DNA of 37,123 bases from a virus. Where the stretch lies: the IMG/VR virus record IMGVR_UViG_3300020220_002303, positions 1 to 37,123 of that record. One strand, written 5' to 3'. This document shows, in pieces, positions 16,224 to 25,510 of the stretch. The position numbers were made by a program, and so were the translations under genes. Below the pieces are notes generated by a model that did not search any database, was not told the DNA's origin, and saw only the letters and a list, made by a program, of their open reading frames with translations. Each line of letters begins with the position of its first letter. Within the stretch, counting starts at the first letter, position 1.

Positions 16224-17076
16224 TATTATTTTCCAACCTTATCAAAAAATCTTTTATGTAATCTTCTATGTTTATTTTTGGTTCCCAATTCAATAGACTT
16301 TTTGCGAATGCAATATCACACAATGTTTCTTTTGCTTCACCAGGCCTATCTTCATCGTATACGATTTTACCACCAAACATATTTGCGATTTCTTTAATGG
16401 AATAGTTTTTACCTCTACCAAATTCAAATATACTACTCCAAACATTTTGTTCTACTATCTTATACAAACCATCAACAATGTCATCAACATGAGTAAAGTC
16501 TCTGCGTTTTGTTCCATCACCATATATTTTTAAGGGTAGATTTCTTTCCATACAATCTTCCCATATACCTATTAGTGTGCAATAACTACCACTCTTTAAT
16601 TGATTTGATCCATAAACATTATAGAATCTAGCAATAGAAGATTTAAGATTGTAATGATGTTGATACAACTTTATTATTTCCTCACCAACATCTTTACTGA
16701 ATGTATATGGATTTTTGAATTTACCACTATGATGTGAACTACTACCCGCATATACCATTGGTATATTATTTTTTGAGCAATACTCTGCCAGTTTAATAGT
16801 TCCGAGTGCGTTTGTTTCAAAGTATTTGACGGGTTCAACAAATGACGGCTGTATTCTTGCCATTGCAGCTAAATGAAATACAGCATCAAATGATAATGAT
16901 TTGTAATAAGTTTCATCATTTATATCAGCAGTAATATACTCAACACCTTCTATATGATTTGTTTTTAGTCCCGATGTGTAGTTATCTATTGAAATTATAG
17001 AATGACCATAGTTTTTCAATTTTCGTATTAAATTTGTGCCAATAAAACCTGCACCACCTGTTACCAAAATTTTCAT
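16216..17076 (-). CDS. NAD-dependent nucleotide-sugar epimerase/dehydratase (SDR)
   Basis: 286 residues of extended SDR type: the NAD-binding MKILVTGGAGFIGTNLIRKL, DNYTSGL, DAVFHLAAMARIQPSF, the serine-rich VYAGSSSHHSG and the catalytic YTFSK (Tyr and Lys four apart), then RDFTHVDDIVDG. It should oxidise and re-reduce a UDP- or GDP-sugar, most likely as a 4-epimerase. The Glu of 4,6-dehydratases is not visible after the active-site Ser. The start follows the remnant at 17077-17287 almost directly, and the end overlaps the glycosyltransferase at 16223. Confidence 0.85.
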   Translation of the reverse strand: MKILVTGGAGFIGTNLIRKLKNYGHSIISIDNYTSGLKTNHIEGVEYITADINDETYYKSLSFDAVFHLAAMARIQPSFVEPVKYFETNALGTIKLAEYCSKNNIPMVYAGSSSHHSGKFKNPYTFSKDVGEEIIKLYQHHYNLKSSIARFYNVYGSNQLKSGSYCTLIGIWEDCMERNLPLKIYGDGTKRRDFTHVDDIVDGLYKIVEQNVWSSIFEFGRGKNYSIKEIANMFGGKIVYDEDRPGEAKETLCDIAFAKSLLNWEPKINIEDYIKDFLIRLENNNG

Positions 17077-17287
17077 ATCAATTCTCTATCAAAATGTTTT
17101 CAAAATCTGTTTTGAATTTATTAACAACAACATTACTATGATATATCGCCTTTACATTGTCTAATGCCTTCTTACTAACTTCTTCATAAAAATCTTTATC
17201 ATTTAACAATAAATGTATTGCATTTATTGTTTTGTTCCAGTATAACCGAATCTTCAACTATTGCAGTTGGGTGAATAAAGTTATTAT
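17077..17287 (-). pseudogene. Frameshifted C-terminal remnant of a glycosyltransferase
   Basis: Two - strand frames carry joined remnants. In one frame, near 17275-17238, FIHPTAIVEDSV is readable. In the next frame, from about 17239 to the TGA just before 17076, LYWNKTINAIHLLLNDKDF is followed by YEEVSKKALDNV and then ENILIEN, a typical C-terminal helix pair of GT-B glycosyltransferases. A single-base shift near 17240 would join them. The front of the gene is gone: the SDR gene at 17288 ends right beside it. No start codon or RBS serves the remnant. Confidence 0.6.
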
Positions 17288-18247
17288 TTACTTTACCCAA
17301 TTCCATGTTTTTCCATTTTCATAAAAGTATTCTATGGTTTTCTGTAATGCATTTTCGAGACTTGTATTAGGTCTAAAATCAATGACTGAATATAGTTTTG
17401 AATTATCCGATTGAAGATGCCATATTTCCCAAGGTCTCACTCTACTTTCATCAACATTTATTTCAACAGTTTCATGTCCCATTAACTTCCCAATTAAATT
17501 TGCCAAGTCATATATCTTTATACCATCTTCACTTCCCATGTTATACACTTCACCAAAGTTTCCCTTCTCTAATAATTCAACTGCCATTATTACAGCATCA
17601 CCAGCATATAGAAAATCTCTAAATGAATTGTTACCAAGATTCAATTTGTTACTAACTGAAAGTTGTGATATGATTTCTGGAATAACATATTCATGTGTTT
17701 CTCTTTCACCAACACAATTGAATTGACGAAGTGCAATTGATGGAACTTTTGTCTCTCTCCATCTAACTTGAACCAAACCATCGGCTGCCAATTTAGATAC
17801 TCCATATGTTGAATGTGGTTCAACTGGATCACTTTCTTTAATTTTACCAACCATGTCACCATAAATTTCTGCAGATGAAACTTGTAACAATCCTTTGATT
17901 CCAACAGTCTGGCATGCATTCAATACTCTCAATACTGATGTTGCGTTTATATCAAAGAAATGCATTGGTCTTTCAAAACATTCTGGAATATAAGGTTCTG
18001 CGGCATAATTGAAAACATATTCAATGTTATATTTTTTCAATATCCTAACCAATTCATTTTCATTATCACGAATATCAAACCAAATAAATTTTGCATTCGG
18101 ATTTACATTTTTTGTTTGTCCAGTTATTAGATTATCAATAACAATTACATTACAGTTTCTATCTTTTATTAAATAATCAACCAAATGTGATCCGATAAAA
18201 CCTGCACCACCTATAACACAAACATTAACATTTCTTATATCTCTCAT
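17288..18247 (-). CDS. NAD-dependent nucleotide-sugar dehydratase/epimerase (SDR)
   Basis: 319 residues. VCVIGGAGFIGSHLVDYL binds NAD; VIDNLITGQTKNV, VFNYAAEPYIPECF, the active-site QVSSAEIYGD and the catalytic YGVSK follow, then RDFLYAGDAVIMAVELL. The Glu in SSAEIYG occupies the place of the catalytic Glu of 4,6-dehydratases such as RmlB (TDEVYG), so a dehydratase making a 4-keto sugar is plausible; that would feed the aminotransferase at 18800. An epimerase or decarboxylase is the alternative. It is one of two SDR genes flanking a decayed glycosyltransferase. The start is ten bases after the methyltransferase stop. Confidence 0.85.
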   Translation of the reverse strand: MRDIRNVNVCVIGGAGFIGSHLVDYLIKDRNCNVIVIDNLITGQTKNVNPNAKFIWFDIRDNENELVRILKKYNIEYVFNYAAEPYIPECFERPMHFFDINATSVLRVLNACQTVGIKGLLQVSSAEIYGDMVGKIKESDPVEPHSTYGVSKLAADGLVQVRWRETKVPSIALRQFNCVGERETHEYVIPEIISQLSVSNKLNLGNNSFRDFLYAGDAVIMAVELLEKGNFGEVYNMGSEDGIKIYDLANLIGKLMGHETVEINVDESRVRPWEIWHLQSDNSKLYSVIDFRPNTSLENALQKTIEYFYENGKTWNWVK

Positions 18248-18257
18248 ATAAAACTCC

Positions 18258-18773
18258 TTATTTAGTTCCGACTATTAAAAAATCTCTAACTGGATTTGAA
18301 TGAAAAAATCCATCACCTACTTCAACATCTGTGAAACCGGTTTTGAATAATAAATCGCTTAATGTTTCTGGACACCATGCCCATTTATGACCTGCAGTTG
18401 TTTCCCAACCAAATAATTGCATCACACCATTACTTCCATTTATTTCATCTGGTTTAGAATTTTCAAGAATATGTTTTGCAACAGCTTTAACATTTCCACT
18501 TTCCATTATGATTTTCCCACCTGGTTTTAACCAGTTGAACCATCTTTTAAGTAAAACATTCATATCTTGAAAAGAAATATACACTGCAAAATGTGATAAT
18601 AAAATTTCATCTACCGAATTATTTTTCCATTTCAAATTGAAAATATCTTCTTCTATATCCACTTTCATATTACCATGATACATAGATCTATTGTCTATAT
18701 TGATGTAACCATCAAGATACATTTGTCCTGATGCCAAATTCAGTTTAACAATTCTGTGTTTAGGATAATTCAT
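18258..18773 (-). CDS. Class I SAM-dependent methyltransferase
   Basis: 171 residues. KLNLASGQMYLDGYINIDNR (about 10-29) is a variant SAM-binding motif I; FNLKWKNNSVDEILLSHFAVYI and the RWFNWLKPGGKIIMES segment (motif after strand 5) complete the fold. It probably methylates a sugar or glycan in this cluster. The first residues, MNYPKHRI, are not part of the usual fold and are shared, with the leader, with the gene at 11467-11799. A GGAG-type site serves the next gene. Confidence 0.75.
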   Translation of the reverse strand: MNYPKHRIVKLNLASGQMYLDGYINIDNRSMYHGNMKVDIEEDIFNLKWKNNSVDEILLSHFAVYISFQDMNVLLKRWFNWLKPGGKIIMESGNVKAVAKHILENSKPDEINGSNGVMQLFGWETTAGHKWAWCPETLSDLLFKTGFTDVEVGDGFFHSNPVRDFLIVGTK

Positions 18774-18800
18774 AACTAACTCTTTTTATTTTTTGTAAAT
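18751..18800 (-). repeat. Duplicated leader/start-codon segment, copy 2
   Basis: Counterpart of 11777-11830. On the - strand it contains a purine-rich AAAAAGAG leader, then the MNYPKHR codons. It fills the gap between the aminotransferase and methyltransferase genes. Confidence 0.7.
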
Positions 18801-19882
18801 CATTCTGTGATTGCATTGTTTATTATCTCCGATATAAATTCAATTTCAACATCAGTTAAATCAGTATATGTTGGTAATAGTAATCCGGTATTAAATGCAT
18901 CTTCTGAATTTTTCAGAACTTCTTTTTCTTTTATGAAAGGTTGACGATGTAGTGGATGAAAGAAATATCTATAATCAATCTCATTTCTATCCAATTCTCT
19001 TAAAACATTTTCATAGTTTTTGTTTATTCGTATTGCATAATACCAATACACATTGAAACTATTTTCATCTTCATACGGTATTCTAATATACGAATTTTTT
19101 TGCAAACAATCATTATATTTTTTTGCAATTTCTTTTCTTCTAAAAATAGTTTTTCGGATATTACCTAATTGACCAAGACCAATTGCACATTGAATGTTAG
19201 TCATTCTAAAATTAAAACCGGCATCATCGTGAATATATTTTTTTCTATCAACGAAATTCAAATTTCGTATAGACATCAATTCCTTTTTAATATCTTCGTC
19301 ATCTGTTAAAACAATACCACCTTCTCCGGTTGTTACTATCTTATTTGCGTAAAACGAGAATGTGCTAACATCACCAATTGAACCAGCAATTATATTACGG
19401 TGACTTCCACCATGTGCTTCCGATGCATCTTCAATTATTTTTATATGGGGATATTCGTTTCTGAATGATTGTAATTCATCGGTATCTACAACTAATCCAT
19501 AAGTGTTTACTATTATTATTGCAGATGTTTTATCTGTTATCTTATTTCTTACGGATTGGAAATCTATGTTATATGTTTCCAAGTTTATATCACAGAAAAC
19601 TGGTGTCAAATCATTTTTTGTTATTGCAGTTAGACACGATACAATAGTCATAGACGGTAATATGATCTCACTACCTTCAGGAAGACGCAATGCTTTCAAT
19701 GCCATATAAAGTGCAACTGTTCCGTTACTACAAGTTACACCATACTTTCTATTACAAAAGTTAGCAAATTCATTTTCAAACTTTTCTATAAACTCACCAT
19801 GTGCAATAAAACCACTATCTATTGCTTGTTTAGCAAAGTTTTTATCTTCATCATATAAATGCGGAATAGACATCGGTATCAT
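18800..19882 (-). CDS. DegT/DnrJ/EryC1/StrS sugar aminotransferase
   Basis: 360 residues of PLP-dependent fold. Signatures: IPMSIPHLYDEDKNFAKQAI, NGTVALYMALKAL (cofactor phosphate), EDASEAHGGSHRN (Asp contacting the PLP ring), and the PLP lysine in FSFYANKIVTTGEGGIVLT. The family transfers an amino group from glutamate to a keto nucleotide-sugar, so with the SDR at 17288 it could make a 4-amino or 3-amino sugar for the adjacent transferases. Its start overlaps the 19879 gene by four bases. All key residues are present. Confidence 0.9.
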   Translation of the reverse strand: MIPMSIPHLYDEDKNFAKQAIDSGFIAHGEFIEKFENEFANFCNRKYGVTCSNGTVALYMALKALRLPEGSEIILPSMTIVSCLTAITKNDLTPVFCDINLETYNIDFQSVRNKITDKTSAIIIVNTYGLVVDTDELQSFRNEYPHIKIIEDASEAHGGSHRNIIAGSIGDVSTFSFYANKIVTTGEGGIVLTDDEDIKKELMSIRNLNFVDRKKYIHDDAGFNFRMTNIQCAIGLGQLGNIRKTIFRRKEIAKKYNDCLQKNSYIRIPYEDENSFNVYWYYAIRINKNYENVLRELDRNEIDYRYFFHPLHRQPFIKEKEVLKNSEDAFNTGLLLPTYTDLTDVEIEFISEIINNAITE

Positions 19883-20733
19883 TTTAATAATCCTTTGTTA
19901 TACAAAATAGGTCCTATTGTTCCTTTGTTGTGTGTCAAAAATGTATTCAATTTTGATGCCTCAATTACTCTAGATCCAATAGGTGAAATCTCACCCATTT
20001 CTTCACACAAGTTATTGTAATTCAAATTAAGTTCTTTTCTCGTTGCATCAAATGTATGACAATCTGTTTTATATTCCAAATTCAATACATCACCAGTTAC
20101 CCAATAATTAAAGTTTCTTTCTATAAACTCACTAGTTCCAATCGTACTCAAATTGAAACCAATGAATCCAGTTTCGGTATGAGTGTCTGCACTTGTTGCA
20201 TCAACAGTTCTTGTATGGATATAATTTCCGTTATTATCATAACCACCATGTCTCATTGTTTTGAAACCTTCTCTACCAAGAAATGTAACATTTTGATTTT
20301 CAAATAGTTCATCAAAAAAAGTTTCTTCTACTTTATCTATGAACAAACAATCAGCATCTATTGAACAAAAGTTTTTATTGAATAACAGTTTATACGCATA
20401 ATGTATTGCCGCCACTGGTCTGAACCACTTTATACTTCTTTGTGAAGAATACTCATGGGTAAATGATATTTTATTTTTAAGATTATTGTCCACATAATCT
20501 ATTATGTTTTTACCATCAACATCATAATTCATAAGATTTACAAATACAAATGAATTATCTCCTGCCCATTCCTCCAACCATTCTGGATAATAGTTAGTGT
20601 ATAAATCATCTTCATTTTCAAAAAATACATATATTGTATGTTCTTTTGAATTTCCTGTATCTATAAAAGATTGCAATAATTGCTTACCACATATTTTGTA
20701 TATTTCTTTTGTAAATGTTGTAACGAATATCAT
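19879..20733 (-). CDS. Glycosyltransferase-like protein with DxD motif
   Basis: 284 residues. A GT-A-like plan is suggested by MIFVTTFTKEIYKICG, HTIYVFFENEDDLY, KWFRPVAAIHYAYKLL and FCSIDADCLFIDKVEETFF (D-x-D, about 118-136), followed by ETGFIGFNLST, the acceptor-side loop. It resembles GT8-type or capsular transferases, but the family is not certain. Its gene is linked by four-base overlaps to both neighbours, so it is co-translated with the aminotransferase and the small GT2. Confidence 0.7.
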   Translation of the reverse strand: MIFVTTFTKEIYKICGKQLLQSFIDTGNSKEHTIYVFFENEDDLYTNYYPEWLEEWAGDNSFVFVNLMNYDVDGKNIIDYVDNNLKNKISFTHEYSSQRSIKWFRPVAAIHYAYKLLFNKNFCSIDADCLFIDKVEETFFDELFENQNVTFLGREGFKTMRHGGYDNNGNYIHTRTVDATSADTHTETGFIGFNLSTIGTSEFIERNFNYWVTGDVLNLEYKTDCHTFDATRKELNLNYNNLCEEMGEISPIGSRVIEASKLNTFLTHNKGTIGPILYNKGLLK

Positions 20734-21356
20734 TGTATCTCACTATAAAATTGATTTTGTTTTTCTTGTCTTTGTATATCTTTTGTGTGATATAAACAAA
20801 ATTCTTCTTGTGGTGGAAAATCTGCATATGTGTCATAGCCAGTTAATCTTTCATGCACTTTATTTTTCCAAACAATCTTTTCAGTATTCTTGTATATTCT
20901 TGTTTGGTAATCTGGCCAATTAACTCTATTTTGATTATCATATTGCCAACCCCATTGTTTTATATGTTCCTCTGTTATACCATTTACTATATTCCATCTA
21001 GGAACTAAAAACATTTCAATAGTATCATTTTGTTTTAACATTGGGTGAATGTTTTGCATAAGAATTTCTGACGGTAATTCATCAGCATCTATATTAAAAA
21101 TCCAATCTTTACTGCAATGTGATTTCAAATTGTTTTTGAATTTTGAGAAATCGTTATCAAGTGGAAACTCTATGACAATGAAATTATCTATTTGATTTCT
21201 ATACAAATCTATTACATTTCTAACTGAACTTGTTACGGACATACTATCCATTTGAACAACTATTTCATCATGCTTTGTTATTCTATCTTTCAGAAACCCT
21301 AACAAATGATCGAGTTCTTTATCTTCGTTACAAACTGTTATTGTATATGAAATCAT
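20730..21356 (-). CDS. Small family 2-like glycosyltransferase
   Basis: 208 residues. MISYTITVCNEDKELDHLLGFL is the nucleotide-binding start of GT2 enzymes; HDEIVVQMDSMS holds the first Asp, and DWIFNIDADELPSEIL is the DxD site (about 88-103), as in LPS-core type transferases. The C-terminal RIYKNTEKIVWKNKVHERLTGY matches the acceptor domain of the same group. ATGA overlaps link it to both neighbours. Donor and acceptor unknown. Confidence 0.8.
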   Translation of the reverse strand: MISYTITVCNEDKELDHLLGFLKDRITKHDEIVVQMDSMSVTSSVRNVIDLYRNQIDNFIVIEFPLDNDFSKFKNNLKSHCSKDWIFNIDADELPSEILMQNIHPMLKQNDTIEMFLVPRWNIVNGITEEHIKQWGWQYDNQNRVNWPDYQTRIYKNTEKIVWKNKVHERLTGYDTYADFPPQEEFCLYHTKDIQRQEKQNQFYSEIQ

Positions 21357-22663
21357 TTACTTTCCTCAATTGGATTTTGTTCAATTCTTTTTAATTTTGG
21401 CAAGTTAATAGGAACTCTCTCTGCAAACTTTGGGAGAAAGTTATCTAACATAGTTTGAAACTTTTTACACATTGCATCATATGACCATATCTTTTCAACT
21501 TCTCGTATTGATAGTTTTGAACTTCTCAAATACTTTTGATAATTGGAATATACATCATTGAGTGTTTTCGCAGCATCTTGATAATTAACAGTAAACCAAT
21601 TTGATCCAGCGTTTATTACCGTTTCCCAAACTGCACTTCTATGAACTTCTGTTAATTGACCTTTCAAATGTGTATGGAATTTTTCAGAAACAAAATCAGT
21701 TTGTCCGCTCCATCCAGAAACTATAATCGGCTTTCCACTTGCCATAAATTCCGCGATAGGTCTACCATAACCTTCACCTTTTGTAAACGAAACAAACGCC
21801 TTAACTTTTGGATGATTGTATAAAGTATTCATTTGATTATCTGTTAAATCACCATGTAGTAAATATATTTTAGGTAAATTCTTTTTAGTAGTCATTTTCT
21901 TTATTAAATTTATCCTATCAATAACTTTACTCCTATCGGTTACAGAAAATGTGCCCATTGATGTTTTCAATAATAATGCTGGTTGATTTGCAGTATCACC
22001 AAATGTTTCAAAGAAAGTGTATATCAAACCAGAAATATCTTTTCTATCTTGTCCAAAATCACCACGAAGCCAATGACCAACAAACAAATAAACAAATTCA
22101 TTCGGTATTTCATCCAATGTATTAACTATTTCTGCATCACTATCAATTGATTTACCATAAATGTCAAGTCTAACACCTTCGTGTAAAACTTCAACAGGAG
22201 TTGTTACCTGTAGCGAACCAACTATTTGATTTGTTGATTTATCACGCTTATCATATTTTGTTGTTTCAAAAACATACTTTGCATGTTTTGATGGAACAAT
22301 TACTAAATCCATTCTATTACAACCTTCAATCCATTCGTGAGAACATATGTCAGTTTCTACACCTGCTGTTATTCCGATATTATATTTACCAACTTTTTGA
22401 AATTCATTTGGTATAGTACATTGCATCCAAATATCTGGTTGACTTTCTAATGGTCCAGTCATAACTAAATCCAAAATTTGTTTATGTTCTGGATTATTTT
22501 CATCTAAAGCGTTCATTGGTGTTTCACCCCAATTTATAGAAATAACTTTTATATCAAACTTATCCATTTGTATAAGCGATGTTAATAAATCTCTAGCATG
22601 GGATCCATAACCACTCATAGTGGCTACAGGTGCACAAAAAACTAATTTAGGTCTATAACTCAT
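21353..22663 (-). CDS. GT-B (family 4-like) glycosyltransferase
   Basis: 436 residues. FCAPVATMSGYGSHARDLL gives the Gly-rich acceptor loop, and WRGDFGQDRKD with IYLLHGDLTDNQMNTLYNHPKVKAFVSFTKGEGYGRPIAEFMASGKPIIVSGWSGQ forms the donor-binding domain. The E-x7-E motif is represented by EGYGRPIAEF. Retaining chemistry with a nucleotide sugar is expected. A C-terminal tail (LPKFAERVPINLPKLKRIEQ) is extra. It begins eight bases after the next GT-B gene ends, in the middle of the glycan operon. Confidence 0.85.
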   Translation of the reverse strand: MSYRPKLVFCAPVATMSGYGSHARDLLTSLIQMDKFDIKVISINWGETPMNALDENNPEHKQILDLVMTGPLESQPDIWMQCTIPNEFQKVGKYNIGITAGVETDICSHEWIEGCNRMDLVIVPSKHAKYVFETTKYDKRDKSTNQIVGSLQVTTPVEVLHEGVRLDIYGKSIDSDAEIVNTLDEIPNEFVYLFVGHWLRGDFGQDRKDISGLIYTFFETFGDTANQPALLLKTSMGTFSVTDRSKVIDRINLIKKMTTKKNLPKIYLLHGDLTDNQMNTLYNHPKVKAFVSFTKGEGYGRPIAEFMASGKPIIVSGWSGQTDFVSEKFHTHLKGQLTEVHRSAVWETVINAGSNWFTVNYQDAAKTLNDVYSNYQKYLRSSKLSIREVEKIWSYDAMCKKFQTMLDNFLPKFAERVPINLPKLKRIEQNPIEESK

Positions 22664-22670
22664 ATCATCC

Positions 22671-24095
22671 TCAAACTAAATGTAATTCAAATTTTTTCTT
22701 TTTTTCAAAAGTATTTAATGTATTATGTATACTAGAAATAACTCTATCACACATATTTTCTCTTGATATACCAACTTTTGTATCGAGTATAAATTCACGT
22801 CCTTTCAAACCGGCAGATTTTCTATCATCTTTTTTCATTTTATACCATTCATGTAAAGCATCACCCACTTCTCTGAAATCGGCACGGTCATCAAAAATAT
22901 AAGGAGTTGGAACGGATCCTTGAACCGATATATTAGACGGCCATACGGGTTTTACCCAATCACCATGTTTCAATTCACCCCAAGTATCTTTTCTATGTAA
23001 TGTATGTATTTTGATATATTCATCTGCGGTAAAGTAATCGTTGGTTTCTGGATTGATAAAACCACATTGGTCTTGTAAACCACCGGTAACATTAACAATG
23101 ATAGGTGTTCCCGATGCAAGTGCCTCAGCAGTTCCCAGACCAAATCCCTCATTCGATGCCATATTTACAACAACATCTGCTGAGTTATACAAAACATTTA
23201 ATTTTTCTGACGGAATGATTTTATCGTCAAACAAAACAGGATATTCATTACACAGTTCACCAACCAATGCAACTAAATCCGTTCCATTTGGATCAATTGG
23301 TTGTGTATGCATTAACAATAGACAATCGTTAGAAGCATTACCACCATTCTTATCCACTTGTTGGCAAAAATGTTTATATGCAAGAATAACATCACCTGGA
23401 TGTTTTCTATGGATATTTCTATTATTCCACATTACTATAAATTTATCTTTATTATTTCCGCGAATTTTTGTTTCATGTTCTAACAATTCACTCCACTGAT
23501 CATCGCCTTCATTTATTGGATAAAAGGTTTTTGTATCAATTCCATGTGGGACATACTCTACTCTGTTTGGTGAAACATCACCTTCAAATCTTTCAAGTAT
23601 TCTGTGATTGATACCGTATGTTTGTTTTGAAATTGCCATCAATAAATCACAACTTGCATAAGCTTCTTTGTTCCACATTGGATCGGTTGCGGTGTCACCT
23701 ATCAATCCTGCACCATCCCAAATGTTCAAATACAGTAGTGGAATTTTTTGACGAATTTCATGTTCCATGTTATACAACCATCCCCAAAATCTTGGATCTG
23801 TAAAGTGAAGAATTGCATCTGGCTTTTCTTGTTCTATCAATCTTCTTATTAAAAATGGATCACCATAACCGTCATTACAGTATATTTTAATTGATGCACT
23901 TTGATCTCCTGATCTGTTTTTAGCATCATCGGATAAATCAAATATCTTTCCCTTATCTGGATGATTTATAGCAGCACCAACTTGAACCCAATCGAAATGT
24001 TTTACAGTTCCTATAACCATATCTCTTGATACAGTTGCAATACCTGATGTTAGTCTTAAATCATCTGACAACAATAATATCTTTTTCTTTGCCAT
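22671..24095 (-). CDS. GT-B (family 4-like) glycosyltransferase
   Basis: 474 residues. MAKKKILLLSDDLRLTSGIATVSRDM is the N-terminal Rossmann start with a Gly loop. VMWNNRNIHRKHPGDVI starts the donor domain, and LNVLYNSADVVVNMASNEGFGLGTAEALASGTPIIVNVTGG is a textbook GT4 donor site with E-x7-E (EGFGLGTAE). VEYVPHGIDTKTFYP joins the domains. It is similar in plan to its downstream neighbour at 21353 and may act in sequence on the same chain. It ends eight bases before that gene. Confidence 0.9.
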   Translation of the reverse strand: MAKKKILLLSDDLRLTSGIATVSRDMVIGTVKHFDWVQVGAAINHPDKGKIFDLSDDAKNRSGDQSASIKIYCNDGYGDPFLIRRLIEQEKPDAILHFTDPRFWGWLYNMEHEIRQKIPLLYLNIWDGAGLIGDTATDPMWNKEAYASCDLLMAISKQTYGINHRILERFEGDVSPNRVEYVPHGIDTKTFYPINEGDDQWSELLEHETKIRGNNKDKFIVMWNNRNIHRKHPGDVILAYKHFCQQVDKNGGNASNDCLLLMHTQPIDPNGTDLVALVGELCNEYPVLFDDKIIPSEKLNVLYNSADVVVNMASNEGFGLGTAEALASGTPIIVNVTGGLQDQCGFINPETNDYFTADEYIKIHTLHRKDTWGELKHGDWVKPVWPSNISVQGSVPTPYIFDDRADFREVGDALHEWYKMKKDDRKSAGLKGREFILDTKVGISRENMCDRVISSIHNTLNTFEKKKKFELHLV

Positions 24096-24104
24096 GTGAA
24101 ACCT

Positions 24105-25490
24105 TTATATGTTAAAAAACTTCTGTGTTGTATTTGTTGAAACCGTTTGCATATTCAATAACATCTTACGATACGGTTTGAATTTGTAACCCATCTGTTC
24201 CAATGAAGAATTAAACCAATCTTCCGAATAATTATCTTTATTTCGTTTACCATTTGAAACTATCGTTTGCATATCACGAATAAAGTTATCAAGTTTATTC
24301 ATGTCTCTGGTCAATCTTATCAATCTCAATCTTCTTCTGTTATATTCTTCTTCATCTTGTTCTAATCTTTGTATCTCCAATATAAGACTTTTTAACGAAT
24401 TTTCCAAATCATTTATATCATAAGACAAAACTAATTCAGCAAATTCTGTTCCTTTGAACAAGTCAATATATGTTTTATCATAAATTGGAATAGTCATCAA
24501 GTTCTTTTCTATCTGAGCATATTCAAATCTTGGTGTGATGAACATTCCGAAGAAAGGCACTTTGGTGTTTGTTGTTGATATACTAAATCTACAACCAGTT
24601 AAAAAATCCATCATACTTTCCATTGTGTATGTTCCAGCAAGTATCATTGGTTTATCGTTATCAAAAACTTTGAATACAGTTGGATCCAAATCAAAGTCCG
24701 GAAGAAATGTATCACTAAAAGTTTTACGAGAAACATTTGCGTGTTCTGCCAATATCTTTACATGATTGAAATAATTTTCGGGTGAGTATGTGTTTCCAAT
24801 GTGAACCAATTTCTTACCTGAAAGGTCTTTCAATCCTAACTTATCCATTGTTTCTACTATTGGTTTGAAGTTCCCATGACCTTTGAATTTAGCATAGTAT
24901 GCACATTCTGAAATGTATGGTAATTCTTTTTTATCTACCCATGATTTTTCAATCCACTTATCATAGATACTCATGTCAATATAACCACCGACTTGAAAAG
25001 TATATGCAGAAGTTCCTCGCATTCCGATATACTCTTTTAGTGCATCCACAAAGAACGGCGTGTATGTTAAATAATAATCACTATATTTTATGAAAGCAGG
25101 AACACAAATGGTATTGAAGTGCATGCCCTCATACGGGTATATCTCATGGTCAAAGAATGCAGTTATAGTATTCAACTTACAATACATCTTTGCCAAGTCA
25201 ATCAATTTTTGTTTGTGTTCTGGTTTTCTTTTTTCTATACCATCAACATCATAGATAAATTTGTTGAGGTTCAAAACAACAATATCATAACCTTCCAATT
25301 TGTTTTTCAGTTCTGTCATTTCCATTTCGGAAATATCTACACAGTTCTGATATTCAGATTTGAAATTATTTGTTTCGCTAGGATTAAAGTAAAAGGTATC
25401 AACACTACCGAGTGATGATATATTTTTTGTAAAGGTATGTATGCCCCTATAAACCGAAAGGTCAATAATTGCTAATTGAGCTATTTTCAC
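24105..25490 (-). CDS. Glycosyltransferase-like protein, possibly T4 alpha-glucosyltransferase-related
   Basis: 461 residues. IAQLAIIDLSVYRGIHTFTKNIS, YDIVVLNLNKFIYD, AFFDHEIYPYEGMHFN and KYSDYYLTYTPFFVDALKEYIG follow the same order as segments I recall in T4 DNA alpha-glucosyltransferase (Agt), and GKKLVHIGNTYSPENYF looks like the donor-domain start. The C-terminus is a helical, Arg-rich region (EEYNRRRLRLIRLTRDMNKL). If the Agt link holds, the acceptor could be modified DNA bases; a protein or glycan acceptor is equally possible. The start is GTG at 25490 with AGG six bases upstream. It is the first gene of the glycan operon, 26 bases after a late-type element. Confidence 0.6.
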   Translation of the reverse strand: MKIAQLAIIDLSVYRGIHTFTKNISSLGSVDTFYFNPSETNNFKSEYQNCVDISEMEMTELKNKLEGYDIVVLNLNKFIYDVDGIEKRKPEHKQKLIDLAKMYCKLNTITAFFDHEIYPYEGMHFNTICVPAFIKYSDYYLTYTPFFVDALKEYIGMRGTSAYTFQVGGYIDMSIYDKWIEKSWVDKKELPYISECAYYAKFKGHGNFKPIVETMDKLGLKDLSGKKLVHIGNTYSPENYFNHVKILAEHANVSRKTFSDTFLPDFDLDPTVFKVFDNDKPMILAGTYTMESMMDFLTGCRFSISTTNTKVPFFGMFITPRFEYAQIEKNLMTIPIYDKTYIDLFKGTEFAELVLSYDINDLENSLKSLILEIQRLEQDEEEYNRRRLRLIRLTRDMNKLDNFIRDMQTIVSNGKRNKDNYSEDWFNSSLEQMGYKFKPYRKMLLNMQTVSTNTTQKFFNI

Positions 25491-25510
25491 GAAACACCTA
25501 ATGATATTAG

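Noticed and set aside
25498-25510. CTAAT-GAT-ATTAG hairpin as a terminator
   Set aside because: The stem is only 5 AT-rich base pairs without a clear T run; too weak to call.
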